Shown: positions 37,473 to 49,850 of the stretch, one piece after another
How positions within the stretch are numbered: position 1 is the first letter of the stretch
Layout of the letters: each line of letters begins with the position of its first letter
NCBI GenBank assembly: GCA_025618425.1
Contig: CM046838.1
Location: 18,598,129 to 18,662,128 of the forward strand
Length of the DNA: 64,000 nucleotides
From: Heliocidaris tuberculata
Taxonomy: Eukaryota > Echinodermata > Echinoidea > Camarodonta > Echinometridae
Reading direction: 5' to 3'
The notes under the pieces: model-generated
What the model saw: only the letters and a program-made list of their open reading frames with translations
Databases searched by the model: none
What the model was told of the DNA's origin: nothing
Made by a program: the position numbers and the translations under genes

Positions 37473-38193
37473 CAGTGGCGTATCTATAGGGTTGCGCCCC
37501 CCGCCCCCCCCCCCCCCCCGAGTGCCCACACTTATCTACGTCATTGTACAAGCGAGGGAGCAAAGCGACAAAGTAGCAAATTTCCCCATTCCTAACCCTA
37601 AAAAACACAATTTCTTGTGCATTTTACCCAGGAAACTTTGCAATTGAGCGGTAGAGAAGTTCGAATTTTGTACATTGATAAACGGTTTTTTTTATTCATT
37701 CACTTCTAAAATTGCGAGCAAAGTTAATGAAAACCCTTGAGAAATAGTCGAGAAATTCAGCAAGGCGACCAAAAGTTGAGCTTTCTTTCAAATGTTGAAC
37801 CTTTGCAAATGCTGTTTTATACAATTTATCCTATATGGGGGGGGGGGGCGGAATATTTAGCAAAAGTCATATGAAACTTACATGGTAGCGAGTAAAGCAT
37901 GCAACGACAATTACATCTTTATTTTTCAAATTTTGAACCATTGAAAGCTATTTAAAAACTATATACTGGAGGCGAGGGAGCGAAGCGACCGAGCTTTAGA
38001 AATTTTCGCATTTCAAACACTCAAAAACTGTATTTCTAATGCTTTTACCCTGCGGATGCATGGTGGGGGGGGGGGGGGGTGGGAGGAGGGGCGCATAATC
38101 CATAAGATTTTTGATATTCTTCATTTCCCCCTTTTTTTCCTCCTCTCATTTACGCCCGGGGCACGTGCCCCCTGCCCCCTAGATATGCCACTG
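37473..38193. mobile_element. hAT-like element, CAGTGGCGTATCTA family
   Basis: CAGTGGCGTATCTA at the left is inverted as TAGATATGCCACTG at the right. The flanking 8-mers ATCCAGAT (37465-37472) and ATCCTGAT (38194-38201) differ at one base. The 721-bp interior is non-coding, with C- and G-runs and repeated GCGAGGGAGCGAAGCGAC phrases like those in the element at 25534. Confidence 0.88.
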
Positions 38194-38201
38194 ATCCTGA
38201 T

Positions 38202-41200
38202 GATGATACTCTGAAAAGGTTAATGTAGAGATCAGTCGCCGATATTTGATATTTGCAGTATTGTCTTCAATGTTTCATTCTTGACAGAGATGGCAGCACA
38301 CCTCAAAAAGGGAAGAGGTGTATTGGACTCGATCTCTATATCATGCATACATATTCTTTATTTTCATCAGTCTCCTGTGATTGTATGGATATCGACCATG
38401 TGATTAAAAAAAATATACAAAGAGGGAATTAGAGGGAATTATAATGCCGTTTGACTGACTTATGGTAAACAATTATTATCGTCACTGCGAAATCTCGATG
38501 TGAAAGTCAAAAATATTAGTTGAGCCAACGTGCTTTTTTGGGGGTAACCATTTTCCACTTGCACTGGTCCAGCAAGACGAGAAGGTATTGCGTTTGCCAT
38601 GTTTATGTTATCTCTTCCGAGTGATTTAAAAAGATTCAGTCTTTTAATAAGAATTTCAAAATGCCCAGTTATAATGTCCTCAATTCAGTAGCTCAACTTA
38701 GAGGAAAATACAAATCATAATAGCGCCATCTCCCTTACCTATCGCTGGGACGAGTTGTTTGTCGAAGACACAATTTCCAAATTTAAACTCCATAGAAACC
38801 AAATTAAAGAAACTTAAGAATCTATAACTAATGCATAAAATCAATACGGAGACAACTTGCGATTACTGATATTTTGGAATAATGGATGATTGATATTTAA
38901 GGTTAGAAGTTACAAGGCAAAGTGGATATATTCCAATTAATATGTCTAGACTTAAACATGAATAACATGGACATAATTATAAAGATGTAAAAGTACTATC
39001 AAATCGGAGAACAGCTTTGAAAAGTGTGTCTTTGATAAACGACCCTTTTTTATAAGAGGGGAAAAGAAAAGGGCTAAATTGATGGTGTCATAAAAAAAGT
39101 CTGTATAGAAGCATATTGTGGAGGTTCCTGTCGTATTTTACCAGTCCCCAAAATCTTGATTGTAAATTTCTATATATTTCTATCTCACTATCTCTCTGTC
39201 TGTCTATCTGTCCATCTCTGTCGCCCTCTGTCTATCCACATTTCCACATCGCCCCTGTGGTCTATTAAGTCTAATAATATGTGGTGCTCGTGTGAGAATG
39301 CACAGGAGGATATCATTTACAAATTATACCAACATTGTGATTATTATAGAGGATTATGGGCTTGTATTCAATCACCGATGTTGAGTGATGAAGGCTTTAC
39401 CGATTCTTTTTCTTCTTCAAATTGATCACATTCTGCAAAGGTAGACATCACCCTCTAGCAATACACGCAGGTAATGAGACAGAGAAAAATAGACTATGAA
39501 AGCGGTAACTGTCCTAATGTCACGCCACATCGATACACTATGTTCAACACCGACGTACTCTTGTACGGGGATGTGCCAACCAGGGGAATGTCATGCCAAC
39601 TCTCAAATGGTGCTTGAAAACTTAAGAAAACCCAAAGCTCTGCCAGCAAAAGGGAAATTGGGAGGAAACTTGTTGAACAAGTTGTCATATTGTTCCATGT
39701 GCCTCAAAATAAGCATTTGCCAGATATTTTTAAAATTCCGTGCTTTCCGATTCATTTAGTGTGAATATTTAAAAAGAACTAGAACATGTAGAAACCGAGG
39801 CTATCGCTTTGCATGTCTGGGCCTATATAATTATATATGGCCCACCGCACTGAAAATCTTCAGAGATTTGTACTATAATTTTCGAGGGATCGACAATAGC
39901 TGTAAGACATTCGCCGATAGCGGTACTATATTACTTTTGTTGTGACGCCTACTTCCTTCCGGTACAGGCGTGCGTTATGAGTTTTCCTATTGATCAGCTA
40001 AGGTGTTTTAGTCAAGAAAGGGTCTACAACGATATTGAAAAGTGTCTTAAACAATGATTCAAATCGCTCAAAAGTAGTTTTGTGGGTATGGGGTTCCGCT
40101 GCGATGTGCTGGTTGGAGAAAAATGAGAGTGGGACTGTAGGAATGTACTCACCCAGCTTGGTGTTTCCAAGGAGGTAGTAGGCAAGCTTGCCTACTAGTA
40201 CCTCCTTGATTTTTCACATACTAGCTGCCAGGAAACTTACAATCATAACGGAAATTTCATACGAGAAGATTTATACCGGAATTTATATCAGACACAGAAT
40301 GTAATATATATCTTAAAATTCTTCCATTTTAATGTAATGCTGCACTGCTTGAATTATTCATGTTTAAAAAATAAGATATTTTGAATGGGTATCCTTTAAA
40401 AAAAATTCAACAGTCTTTCCGGATATAGTCAAAACTTTTAATTAGCATAAAACAATTATATTACCTGTTTTAATCTTCTCCTAGTGCACAAATAAAATAA
40501 ATTTACTCGATTTCCAGAACCACACTGCCTAAAAATAGTTTTCCAGTCCCGTACACAGATGTATCATATCTATGGTAGAGATAAATGCTCTCGCCGAGTA
40601 ATGGAGCAAACAATTAGTAGTCTAAACCTGACGTAGGAGGCACTCGGTAAAAATAGAGCTACGGCTTCTGACGTTTTTCTTGTATTGCCAATAATTTATA
40701 CTCATGCTCGTTTCGATGCCCGTTACTGTTTATCAGTCCTTGTTGTTTTTCATAATAATTCAGTAAATTTATAAATGTATATAACTATGTCAAGTAAAAA
40801 TAGATCGTCATTACATAGTAAATTTCAAGTAATAGATCTTTAAATACGAAGAATAGTTAACCTTACTTCGGTTACTGTATAGATCAAAATACCTGGTTGA
40901 AAACATAATTATCCTGACATGCTTCTAAGCATGGCTGAGAAGAAACCAAATCAAATTAAGTCATTTAATTTAGTGACTGCATAACTAATACAGAACGATG
41001 TGGACAACTCCTAAAAGAAAATGTAAACCTATACTTCAAAATATTTCCTAGTCACGGTTCTGATCGATTTCTGCTCTGAACATGTTAAATAACTATAGGT
41101 TTCAGTGTCTATGTACATTTATTATACATCATCTGCGCCAAATTTATGCCGAAAAGGCTGAAAATAGGTAAAGAATCATAAAATACAGACGAAATTTGGA

Positions 41201-42222
41201 AGGAGGGAAGAAAGAAAAAAAAATAGAAGTGTGGTCGTGATCAATTATTAAATTCAATTTGTTGCATCGCTGGCAGACGGTTTGGTGTTTGCCTGATCAT
41301 GACATTGACATGACTTTGAAACATTGTTCTGCTTCGCGGGTCTCTTTTTCTTCGCTAATTTTCTCTCCGTATGATACGACACGCGTAAATGTTTAGCGAC
41401 CTTGGCAACAAATTGCTAGTAAAAAAACTACTCCATTTCTCATTATATACAAATATAAAGTATCACATGATGGAATATGTTGATACCTTCGGGAAAAAAC
41501 CTACATCAAATCAAATCCCTAATTTGATAGGTAGGGTATGACATTTCTAGGTTGAAGAGAGACGCTGTTTATATGTATTTCAGTCCAGGCTTGCTCGACG
41601 GACCTGAGAGCAGAATAATACTAAAATAATTTTTTAAAAATGATGGAATGACAGATGTATGTAAGCACTGGATAAATATTATGGCTTTGTTGGGTAAATA
41701 TGATTTTGCGTAAAACCGTAAATGTAGAGAAATCTAAACATTATGTAAAGAATATGTAAAGTCAAAATTTAATAAAGATTAATATCGATCAAATCAAATA
41801 TTTTTTATATTTTCATTCCATACATAAATGTGTGTTTGTTACCTGTTCTTATTACGGCAGTAGGTAACGAATGATATAATTCTGAAATCTGAAACAGTCA
41901 TAGTTGCAACTTAAAAAGCGTCATCCCCTTTTTTTTCTGTCACTGTCACTTTAACTTCTTCCTACTGGTTTCTTTATTTCTTTCTTTTGTAAATAAAAAT
42001 TGAAAAAAAAAAACAACCTTTTTTGAAATGGTTAATGAGAAGCGAGAAGATTAATCGAAATTAGAGAGTAAAAAGTTTGAAAAATTCCAACAAACAGCAT
42101 TTTAAGTTCCTTCAATTTCAAGTTGAGTCTTTAAATACATGAAAGCACTGGCGATTGATGTCATATTTCATCAGGGCCAGGGACAGTGGGGGCAAGGAGA
42201 GAGTAATATTGCACTTCTTAAT
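38202..42222. other. Gene-free stretch
   Basis: No exon is supported over about 4 kb. The only structured feature I see is the inverted repeat at 40169-40208. Open frames at 39156-39425 and 39496-39759 are unrecognised and have no clear splice context. Confidence 0.5.
40169..40208. repeat. Near-perfect 40-base inverted repeat
   Basis: Centre GTAGGCAAGCTTGCCTAC is a perfect 18-base palindrome; outward, CAAGGAGGTA pairs with TACCTCCTTG, with a three-base asymmetry. It could extrude as a hairpin or be the remnant of two fused transposon ends. There is no poly-U tract or other sign of a terminator. Confidence 0.8.
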
Positions 42223-42412
42223 CGGTGGCGGATTTAGGTGGGGGGATACATCCGGCCAGCGCCCCCCCCCCCTCTTTTGAAACCCTAGTGGTATAGTTTA
42301 AATACACGCTCCAAGTTTATGCCCCCTTTTTGAGTTGATAACCTCTTTTTTTTTTTTTGACGTGAATTTTCCAATTACTGTGCCCCCTCTTTCACAAAAT
42401 CAAACTTTCAAG
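42223..42412. mobile_element. Decayed hAT-like MITE copy
   Basis: Begins CGGTGGCGGATTTAGG plus a G-run and ends within GTGCCCCCTCTTTCACAAAATC, matching the family at 2793 and 29417, but the right terminal repeat (the GGATCCGCCCCTG end) is missing. Confidence 0.6.
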
Positions 42413-43026
42413 AAATTAAATCTTTCTTACTGCTCGTCCCAGTGTTTCTCAAACTTAAAAAAAAACAAAAAAACAACTTGTTTCTCGGGTCTTTCTGCTT
42501 CTTCTCTGGCCTACCCTTCTTGAAAAGAGAAATTCCCTGATAAGCTGTATATAAAGATCAACATGGAATCTTATCATTACGTTATTTTCCATATCTTAAA
42601 CTTTAAAAAAAAAATGAATCCGGTCGCCATGGTAACGTCGAATTGTATAAAGGTCCACGTATAAATACATAATAAAATATCTTCACTATAAAGCAAATTT
42701 TCTTTTTTGAAAAATGTAAAATTTCCCGTAAATCCTAAGTTATAAGCTCCAGATTACAAAGGATTTCAAACATGCGGGAATAAATAAATGAATGAATACA
42801 GATTTCGCTTTTCATATTTCTGTTTTCTTGCGAAGGGATATGGTTTTGGAAACATTTAACTTTGTTCTCATGCTATCCATACCATGCTCTGTCTACTCGT
42901 CTCCCTAATGCTCGTCGCACACTTTGCGTCAGTACATTCGCGAATCGAGCTGGTATAGGCAATTGACACATACGTCAGCTATACTAAAAGTATTGTTTGC
43001 ACTGTTCATTTTGCTATCACTTTTAA

Positions 43027-43433
43027 CCCTTTCAGGACAGGAATTATCTAAGGGCTAAATTGATCACTTTTTTTTCTTCAAATTGGCAACAATAATATTT
43101 TTCTGTTAGTGCTACATGGTTCTAATAAAATGTAATGTCTTTGAAAACATTATACATGGTTAGAAACTTTGTCGAAAAGTTGGAAAAATGGCCAATTTCG
43201 ATAAAAAACAATGATTTTGAATCTCTCAATGTGTTGCCAATTTAAGGATTTTAGACTTACTCTCATTTTTAAAATTCCTGGCATCAAACGCAATATGGTC
43301 ATGTAACAAAAATGGACATGGTGTGTGCAGAAATTTTTGCTCTTTCTATTCATGCATCTGGTATATATTTTAGAGCTCTGAATCAAAAGTTATTGAGCCA
43401 AACCACAAAATGTGGTCAATTGTCTCGAAAGGG
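43027..43433. mobile_element. piggyBac-like MITE with TTAA duplication
   Basis: CCCTTTC at the left and GAAAGGG at the right are flanked by TTAA on both sides (43023-43026 and 43434-43437). TTAA with CCCTTT-type termini is the piggyBac hallmark. Beyond the first bases (CAGGACA against TGTCTCG) the ends are imperfect inverted repeats. It is 407 bp with no transposase. Confidence 0.8.
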
Positions 43434-43437
43434 TTAA

Positions 43438-43755
43438 CCGATACCACTCTTTCATGCCGGGCAAAAGACAGTACAAGTCACTGACGCAGTCCTAACGTCA
43501 GGAAAATGACGCCTTGTTTGAGCCTGGCTTCACGTCTGTTGCACACGATGCTTCCTTTCGATTGCGTTATTACATGCGCTAATCAATCCTTTAAAGGTAA
43601 TTAGCCCATACGTCAGCACTTCAAATAATTTTTTTACATTCTTCATTGTACTTTCATTTTTTATACGATATCACTGACACATTGCTTATCAGAGACTGCG
43701 TCAGTCGTTGACGCAATCCTGCGTTAGCGACATGACTCCTTGTGTTCAACGGGCA
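43438..43755. other. Unassigned stretch
   Basis: No gene. Phrases CACTGACGCAGTCC and CGTTGACGCAATCCTGCG, about 225 bases apart, suggest a diverged duplication. Confidence 0.35.
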
Positions 43756-44134
43756 TTAAAGGGAAGGTTGAGTTCTGGGAAAGGTAAATTTAAATAATTT
43801 GTGAGCTTTCTCATTCCTTTTACTTCAGTTTGGACGAACATCAATGTAGAAATGTCCTCTGAAAAGGATTGCTCTTCAAATGCCCTCATATTCAAAACAT
43901 GACAAGAAACAGCTGAAATGTTCGGGGTCAACATTTGTGTGCAGTCCCATATACACATTTCTGTGTACAGTGCATGTAACTCTCAGCAGGACTGAGTCAA
44001 TTTCTTATCATTTTGGTGATTCCAAAACCTTAGAGCATACACCAATTCTTATGTGCTCTGTGATCAACCTTTCCCAATGGCTTTGAGACAATTTCTTTCA
44101 TAATTCAATCTCATGACCAGAACTCAACTTTAAA
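43756..44134 (+). mobile_element. Repeat family copy, left, with short inverted ends
   Basis: Starts TTAAAGGGAAGGTTGAGTTC and ends CCAGAACTCAACTTTAAA, so its own ends are inverted repeats. A second copy lies inverted at about 45530-45900. Shared internal blocks include TTTGAAGAGCAATCCTTT, and a related phrase in both reads ATCATTTTG(A/G)(G/T)GATTCCAAAACCT. No coding function is implied by the frames that are open on both strands. Confidence 0.7.
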
Positions 44135-44270
44135 TTTAAACATGCATAGGACCAGGGGCATCGCAAGACTGTTTTGAATGTGGGGATGTCGGATAAAAAT
44201 TTTAGACAAGAAAGATTAATTATAAGATTTCAGTTATTGAATAAAGACTTACCAGGTTAAAAAAAAACAT

Positions 44271-45412
44271 AGCGGAAAGGGGTAAAACTAGTCTTCAAAA
44301 AGCCACATAGGTTAAAAATGTCTCTAACAAAGAAAAAAGGGGGAAGACTCTCTAAAATATATAAATATTTGCCGGCAGAAAAGGGGAGGTGTCACGCGCC
44401 CACATAGACTCCCTTCTAGGGACGCCTCCGCATGGCACTGCTTTATAGTATAAAACCCAGTGAACTCTGTTTTTACATCTGGCACAATATTTGACCTTAA
44501 AAGATTTTAACAGTTTTTTTTATTGTAAATATTTTTCTCATCACAAATCCGCCATATTTACGTCATATGAAGTAAAAAGAATATAAGGTAAATGCTTAAA
44601 TCTACGAATTAGATTATTCAAAGCTGTACAGAAATAGCGGAAAGGGATAAAACTGTGTTTCAAAAAACAAATTTAGCCACATAGATTAAAAATATCCCCC
44701 CCAAAAAAAAAATGGGGGGGGGGGGGGGGGAGAGACTCTCTAAAATATACAAAAATTTGCCGGCAGAAAATGGGAGGTGTCACGCCCCCACATAGACTCC
44801 CTTCTAGGGACGCCTCTGCATGGCACTGCTTTATAGTATAAAACCCAGTGAACTCTGTTTTTACATCTGGCACAATATTTGACCTTAAAAGATTTTAACA
44901 GTTTTTTTTATTGTAAATATTTTTCTCATCACAAATCCGCCATATTTACGTCATATGAAGTAAAAAGAATATAAGGTAAATGCTTAAATCTACGAATTAG
45001 ATTATTCAAAGCTGTACAGAAATAGCGGAAAGGGATAAAACTGTGTTTCAAAAAACAAATTTAGCCACATAGATTAAAAATATCCCCCCCCAAAAAAAAA
45101 TGGGGGGGGGGGAGAGACTCTCTAAAATATACAAAAATTTGCCGGCAGAAAATGGGAGGTGTCACGCCCCCACATAGACTCCCTTCTAGGGACGCCTCTG
45201 CATGGCACTGCTTTATAGTATAAAACCCAGTGAACTCTGTTTTTACATCTGGCACAGTGTTTGACCTAAATAGATTTTAACAGCGTTTTTTATAGTAAAT
45301 ATTTTTTTTCATCACAGATCCGCTATATTTACGTCATATGAAATAAAACTAATACAAGGTAAATGCCTAAATCTACGAATTAGGCCTAGGTTATTTAAAG
45401 TGGTACGGAAAT
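44271..45412 (+). repeat. Three tandem copies of a 365-388 bp unit
   Basis: Units begin with AGCGGAAAGG at 44271, 44636 and 45024. Each contains a G-run, GCCGGCAGAAAA, GGGAGGTGTCACGC, TTCTAGGGACGCCTC and ACGTCATATGAA. Units 2 and 3 are nearly identical in their first half, and units 1 and 2 are nearly identical in their second half, which points to unequal exchange. Frames read on the minus strand repeat with the unit and are not genes. Confidence 0.92.
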
Positions 45413-45529
45413 AAATTTCCATATGACAAAAATAATTTTCTTATTTTAAGGATTGCCTCACTATTGATAGAGTTACTAAAAGTAGGTCCACATGTAACAT
45501 TTACCAGTTAACAAAGGGAAATATTTGCC

Positions 45530-45900
45530 CTAAAAGATAAGGTGGAGTTCTGGTCATGCGATTACGTTGTGAAAAAAAAAACTGTATCAAAGCAATTTGC
45601 CAAAGTTGATCATGTTCACAATGATTTTGTGTATACCGTGAGGTTTTGGAATCCTCAAAATGATAAGAAATTGATACAATCTCGTTGAACAGCACATGCA
45701 CAGTGACTGCACACAGAAATTGTAGCATGAATGGTCTGCCCGAAAACTTCTGCTATTCATCATCATGTTTCAAATATAAGGGCGTTTGAAGAGCAATCCT
45801 TTGCACGGGACATTTATACTATGAGGATCTTCCAAACTGACAATAAAAGGAATGAGAAAGCTCATAAATCATTTTTCACCTTTACTAAAACTTCTCTTCA
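45530..45900 (-). mobile_element. Repeat family copy, right, inverted
   Basis: Inverted relative to 43756-44134, with more divergence. Together the two copies flank the triplicated unit and could form a foldback of about 2.1 kb. Confidence 0.65.
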
Positions 45901-46010
45901 CATAGTTTCAAGGGCATTCCTAATCAAAAAAATAAAAAATAAAAAAAATAAAAAATAAAAAATGTATTGAGCAAATGGCATGAAAGATCATCATATATGG
46001 ATTTTACAAT

Positions 46011-46482
46011 TAATAATAATAATAATAATAATAATAACTACATTAATAGGGCGCTTTATACGGGCGTTTCTAAGCGCACAGGTGGTCTGTCTAACTTAGT
46101 ATACATGGTACATCCAATAGCTTAAAAGCAACAAAATGAAATAAAATATTACTAATACAATACAGTTAAATGAAACTAACTACTTGTGTGCGCCTCCGGT
46201 ATACTATGACTGATTAAAAAGGTGGGTTTTAAGAAGGGTTTTAAATGATTCAATGGATGGGGCATTTTGAATATGGGGTGGGAGTTTGTTCCAGAGGGTG
46301 GGGGCAATAGATGAAAAAGCACGGTCACCATATCGGGTTTTCGTACGTGGGCCGTGAATTAATTGCATAGAGGAAGATGAACGGAGGGATCTGACAGAAG
46401 AGGAGGATCGTAGGGAGACCAGGTCTTGAAGATATTTGGGGGCAAGATGATGTGATATTTTGTATGTAAGAAGTAGAATCTT
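46011..46482 (-). mobile_element. LINE 3' end with (TAA)n tail
   Basis: On the minus strand 46482-46204 is open for about 92 codons: KILLLTYKISHHLAPKYLQD, then a Ser/Arg-rich part, RYGDRAFSSIAPTLWNKLP, and FKTLLKTHLFNQS before a TAG. This is again the C-terminal tail of a CR1/L2-type reverse-transcriptase protein. The 3' untranslated part (46203-46037) ends in a short TAA array at 46011-46036. It is 5'-truncated to under 500 bp. Confidence 0.88.
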
Positions 46483-47300
46483 AAAAGTTAAAATTAAAAG
46501 ATCTACTACTTTTTTTCAGTCTGCATGTTTGACATAATTGATATGACTTTGATATTTGTACGGAGCTTAAAGGGTACCAATCACCAAAAAATATTTTACT
46601 CTGTATGTTAGAGGTTCCATGTCATTCTACTATATTCCAAATATGGGCTTCGAATATCACTTCTGTGAAAAAATATTACAAGTTTAATTATACTCTCTAT
46701 AAGCATAAAAGCGACTCGTGAGTAGACTACTCAATGCACCCGTACGCGCTCGCCAAGATAAGGGCCCGCGCGGAACCCAACTCAGAGGTTCGGTTCCGCG
46801 CGAGCACCTTCATGTTATCCTTTATTTCCTTCATACTCCTAAACTGTTGACCTATAGAATTACAGATAAAGTTCTTTGAGGTTAATTCTATACTTCCTAC
46901 CGGTATACAAATTCTTTTTTCAGGTGGTTGGTACACTTTAAACGATATAAATATAGGATTTCCATTTTAACACCCTGTGTTATTAAATTTCATACATTTT
47001 TCATGCAATTTCGTCCCGAAACTAAGTGATCTTGCACATCTCATGATCAATTACATCTTTGGCATTTATTTTCGAACTTTGCCCAGTCAAGTTCATCATA
47101 TTGCATCCAAATTGATTGCACAAAGACATATTCGATCGTTTTATTCTGCAGCGGAACGTCAGGTTAATACGAATTTGAATTAAATGTGATGAAAATGGGT
47201 TGACAAATGTTGCAATTGATTGCCCACTAAACATGCTAAAGAACTTGAATGACGATTGACGAAATTAACTGAGACACTTGCACATTCCTAGGTTCTCAGG
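46483..47300. other. Unassigned stretch
   Basis: No exon is supported. A CpG-rich patch with inverted GGTTCCGCGCG/CGCGCGGAACC segments lies at about 46772-46805. Confidence 0.4.
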
Positions 47301-47432
47301 GGAGCGTTTCATGAAAGGAAGTTGTCGGATATTTTATCCGACAACTGTTATAAGCTACTGAAATCCTTGCATCTGATTGGCTGAGAGCAAATTTGTCGGA
47401 TAAAATATCAAGTCCTTTCATGAAATGCCTCC
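47301..47432. mobile_element. 132-bp MITE with CAGG target duplication
   Basis: GGAGCGTTTCATGAAAGGA at the left is inverted at the right as TCCTTTCATGAAATGCCTCC. A TTGTCGGATA(T)TTTATCC block is also inverted inside. CAGG flanks both sides (47297-47300 and 47433-47436). It is non-coding; superfamily not assigned. Confidence 0.85.
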
Positions 47433-47519
47433 CAGGACGCAACTGAAGTGAACAATGATGAAATTGAATTTACGGAAGTGTTAAATGGGCGGGAAAAGCT
47501 AAATTATTTTATTTGGAAA

Positions 47520-49430
47520 AAGGTTCTATACTACGAAAGATTTAGGTGCATTTCTCGACATCATTTTTCCAGTCTTAGCTTGTGTCATCTGACAAATGCC
47601 AAAGTAAAGTATTAAATCTGTATAGTTTCGCATTAGGAATCCATTCCTTTTTTTATTATCTGTGTTTGAAATATTGACATGACCTAAATGGTGTACGGAG
47701 CTACTGTAATGGGAATGCTCTTGTAAGATTTGAGGAAGAGATATTTGCCCCTCAGAAAGTTTCAAAGACATTCTCTAAAACATTTTCCATGCATTTTTGT
47801 TTTTATTATAGAGGTATACTGGTAGGGCACAATGCAAAGCAAAGCATTTTCGCATTAAAAAACCCCCCATCCTTTATCTTTTGCACAACACAATTATCGT
47901 GACCCGAATATTACAAGCATTAAAGTTTGTCCCTCAGAAAGTTTTTTGGGCATTCCCGAAATCATCTTTCCAGTTTTAACTATTGTTATCTGACAAATGG
48001 CAAAGTAAAGCATTAAATCTGTAGTTTTACACTGAAAAAACCCAACCCCTTCATTTTATCTACAATCATGTCTTGCACATTGACGCAAATAATGTACGGA
48101 ACTTATATTAGATGAATCCTCTTCTAACATTATAAAGAAAGTTTCTAGGGCATTCTTTAAAGGATATTCCAATTTTATCTAGAGGTATCGGACAAAACAT
48201 GTATTTTCGCAGTATTAAAAAAAAAAATCACTTATCTTTGGCACGACATAGTTATCGTAACCCGAAGAATATAGAGCATTAACAGCTTTTAAGTGGATAA
48301 GTTTGCCCCTAAGAAATTATTAAAAGCTTTTAAGTGGATAAGTTTGCTCCTAAGAAATTATTAATGGCGTTCCCGAAATGATCTTTGCAGTTTTAACTAG
48401 TGTTATCTGACAAATTCCAAAGCAAAATATGAAATCTGTATATGTTCACTCTAGAAATAAATATCCCTCCCCGTATTCTTATCTCTTTGTCCGACATCAT
48501 TACTTTGACCTAAAGGACGAACGGAGCTTATACTATTGAAACATTATCATAAGATTATAACAAGAGATCACTGCCCCCGTAAGAAAGTATTAAATGCATT
48601 CACAAAATTATCAAGTATAATCTAAAGATATCAGGAAATGGCAAAGGAAGGAATTAACTCCACATTTTCACAGGAAAACCTCACCCCTTTTATCTCTATG
48701 TCTGAAATTATTACCATGAACCTTAAGAATTTTGAGCATATACTATGGGAATAACCTTGTAAGAGGTATACATGTTCCTCCCCCCCCCCTCAACAAGTTA
48801 TAAGGGCATTCCCGAAAACATTCAGCTTTATCGAGAGATATTGGACTAATGGCAAAGCATTTTACCATGAAGCTACAATGATTTTACTAGTATTATCTAG
48901 TGATATTGTACAAATGTCAAAGCAAAGCATCAAATTCGTATTTTTAGTATAATTTTTTTTTTTTTAATATCTTTTTTCTATCTCTAGATGTATGTCTGAT
49001 GTAATCACTATGACCTTAAGGATGTAGAGCTTATAATTGATAAAAAGGAGATTACCCTATATAAGAAAGTTAATAAGGGCATCCCCGAAATCGTCTTTCC
49101 TCCTTTTCAAAATTAAATTTTTAAAAATCCCACTTTTATTTTTTTGCATCGATATATCTGACATAATTACTGTGACCTTATGGATGTGGGGCTAATAGTA
49201 TGGCAATAATCTTATAAGATTTTATAAGAAGATGTTTGCCCCCTCAGAAAGACTCAAGCCCATTCCTAATTTTATCTTGAGATATCGGGCAAATAGTGAA
49301 GCAAAGCGTTGAATCTCTACTTTCCATATAAAAACCCATTCTTCATTTTAATCTACCTAAATGTCTGGCGTAATTACTGTGACCCCAAAAGATGAACGCT
49401 AGTGTGGGTTGAATAGCTTATGGATGAAAT
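47520..49430 (+). repeat. Old tandem satellite, about nine 200-bp monomers
   Basis: Recurring landmarks in the same order: CAGAAAGTT or AAGAAAGTT-like, GGGCATTCCCGAAAT, TTTTAACTAGTGTTATCTGA, CAAATGGCAAAGTAAAGCAT, then a C- or A-rich patch, and a block close to GACCTAAAGGATGTACGGAG. The AGAAAG landmark falls near 47751, 47931, 48131, 48311, 48591, 48791, 49071 and 49241, so the spacing varies from about 170 to 280. Monomers are strongly diverged. One 38-base step at 48290-48357 is a fresh local duplication. Confidence 0.8.
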
Positions 49431-49850
49431 CTCGAAGTAAGTCTGGCATGAAGAAAAAAAAAAATTCTAGGACATCATAAACAATGTAGTGCGTATAGCC
49501 TAAACAATTTTCTCATCTGAATAATAGATTTCTAAGGAAGCTAAAGTAGAAAGGACGTAAAGTTAAGTTGTAGTTAATCAGTTAATCCGGCTTAAAGCCA
49601 GTTCATCTGAGAGTAGGAGGCATAGAAATGATTTTTCAAATCTGTGATGCAAACCTCACCTTGTTTCTACGATATCATCAGAAAATGTCAAGTTCTACAA
49701 AAGAAAACAAAATGAACTCTCAAAGATCACCACATATATGTCGTCGGAGATATACATGAAATTATCAATCGGAATGAATTATAGTTGTTTGCTTGGAAAG
49801 CATTATATCCGCGAGGAGGCTTATCATGATCACGAAAGCTAGGGAATAAG
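49431..49850. other. Single-copy stretch before the right-hand copy
   Basis: No gene or repeat recognised. It ends where the sequence begins to match window base 1; whether the match would continue leftward cannot be seen. Confidence 0.5.
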
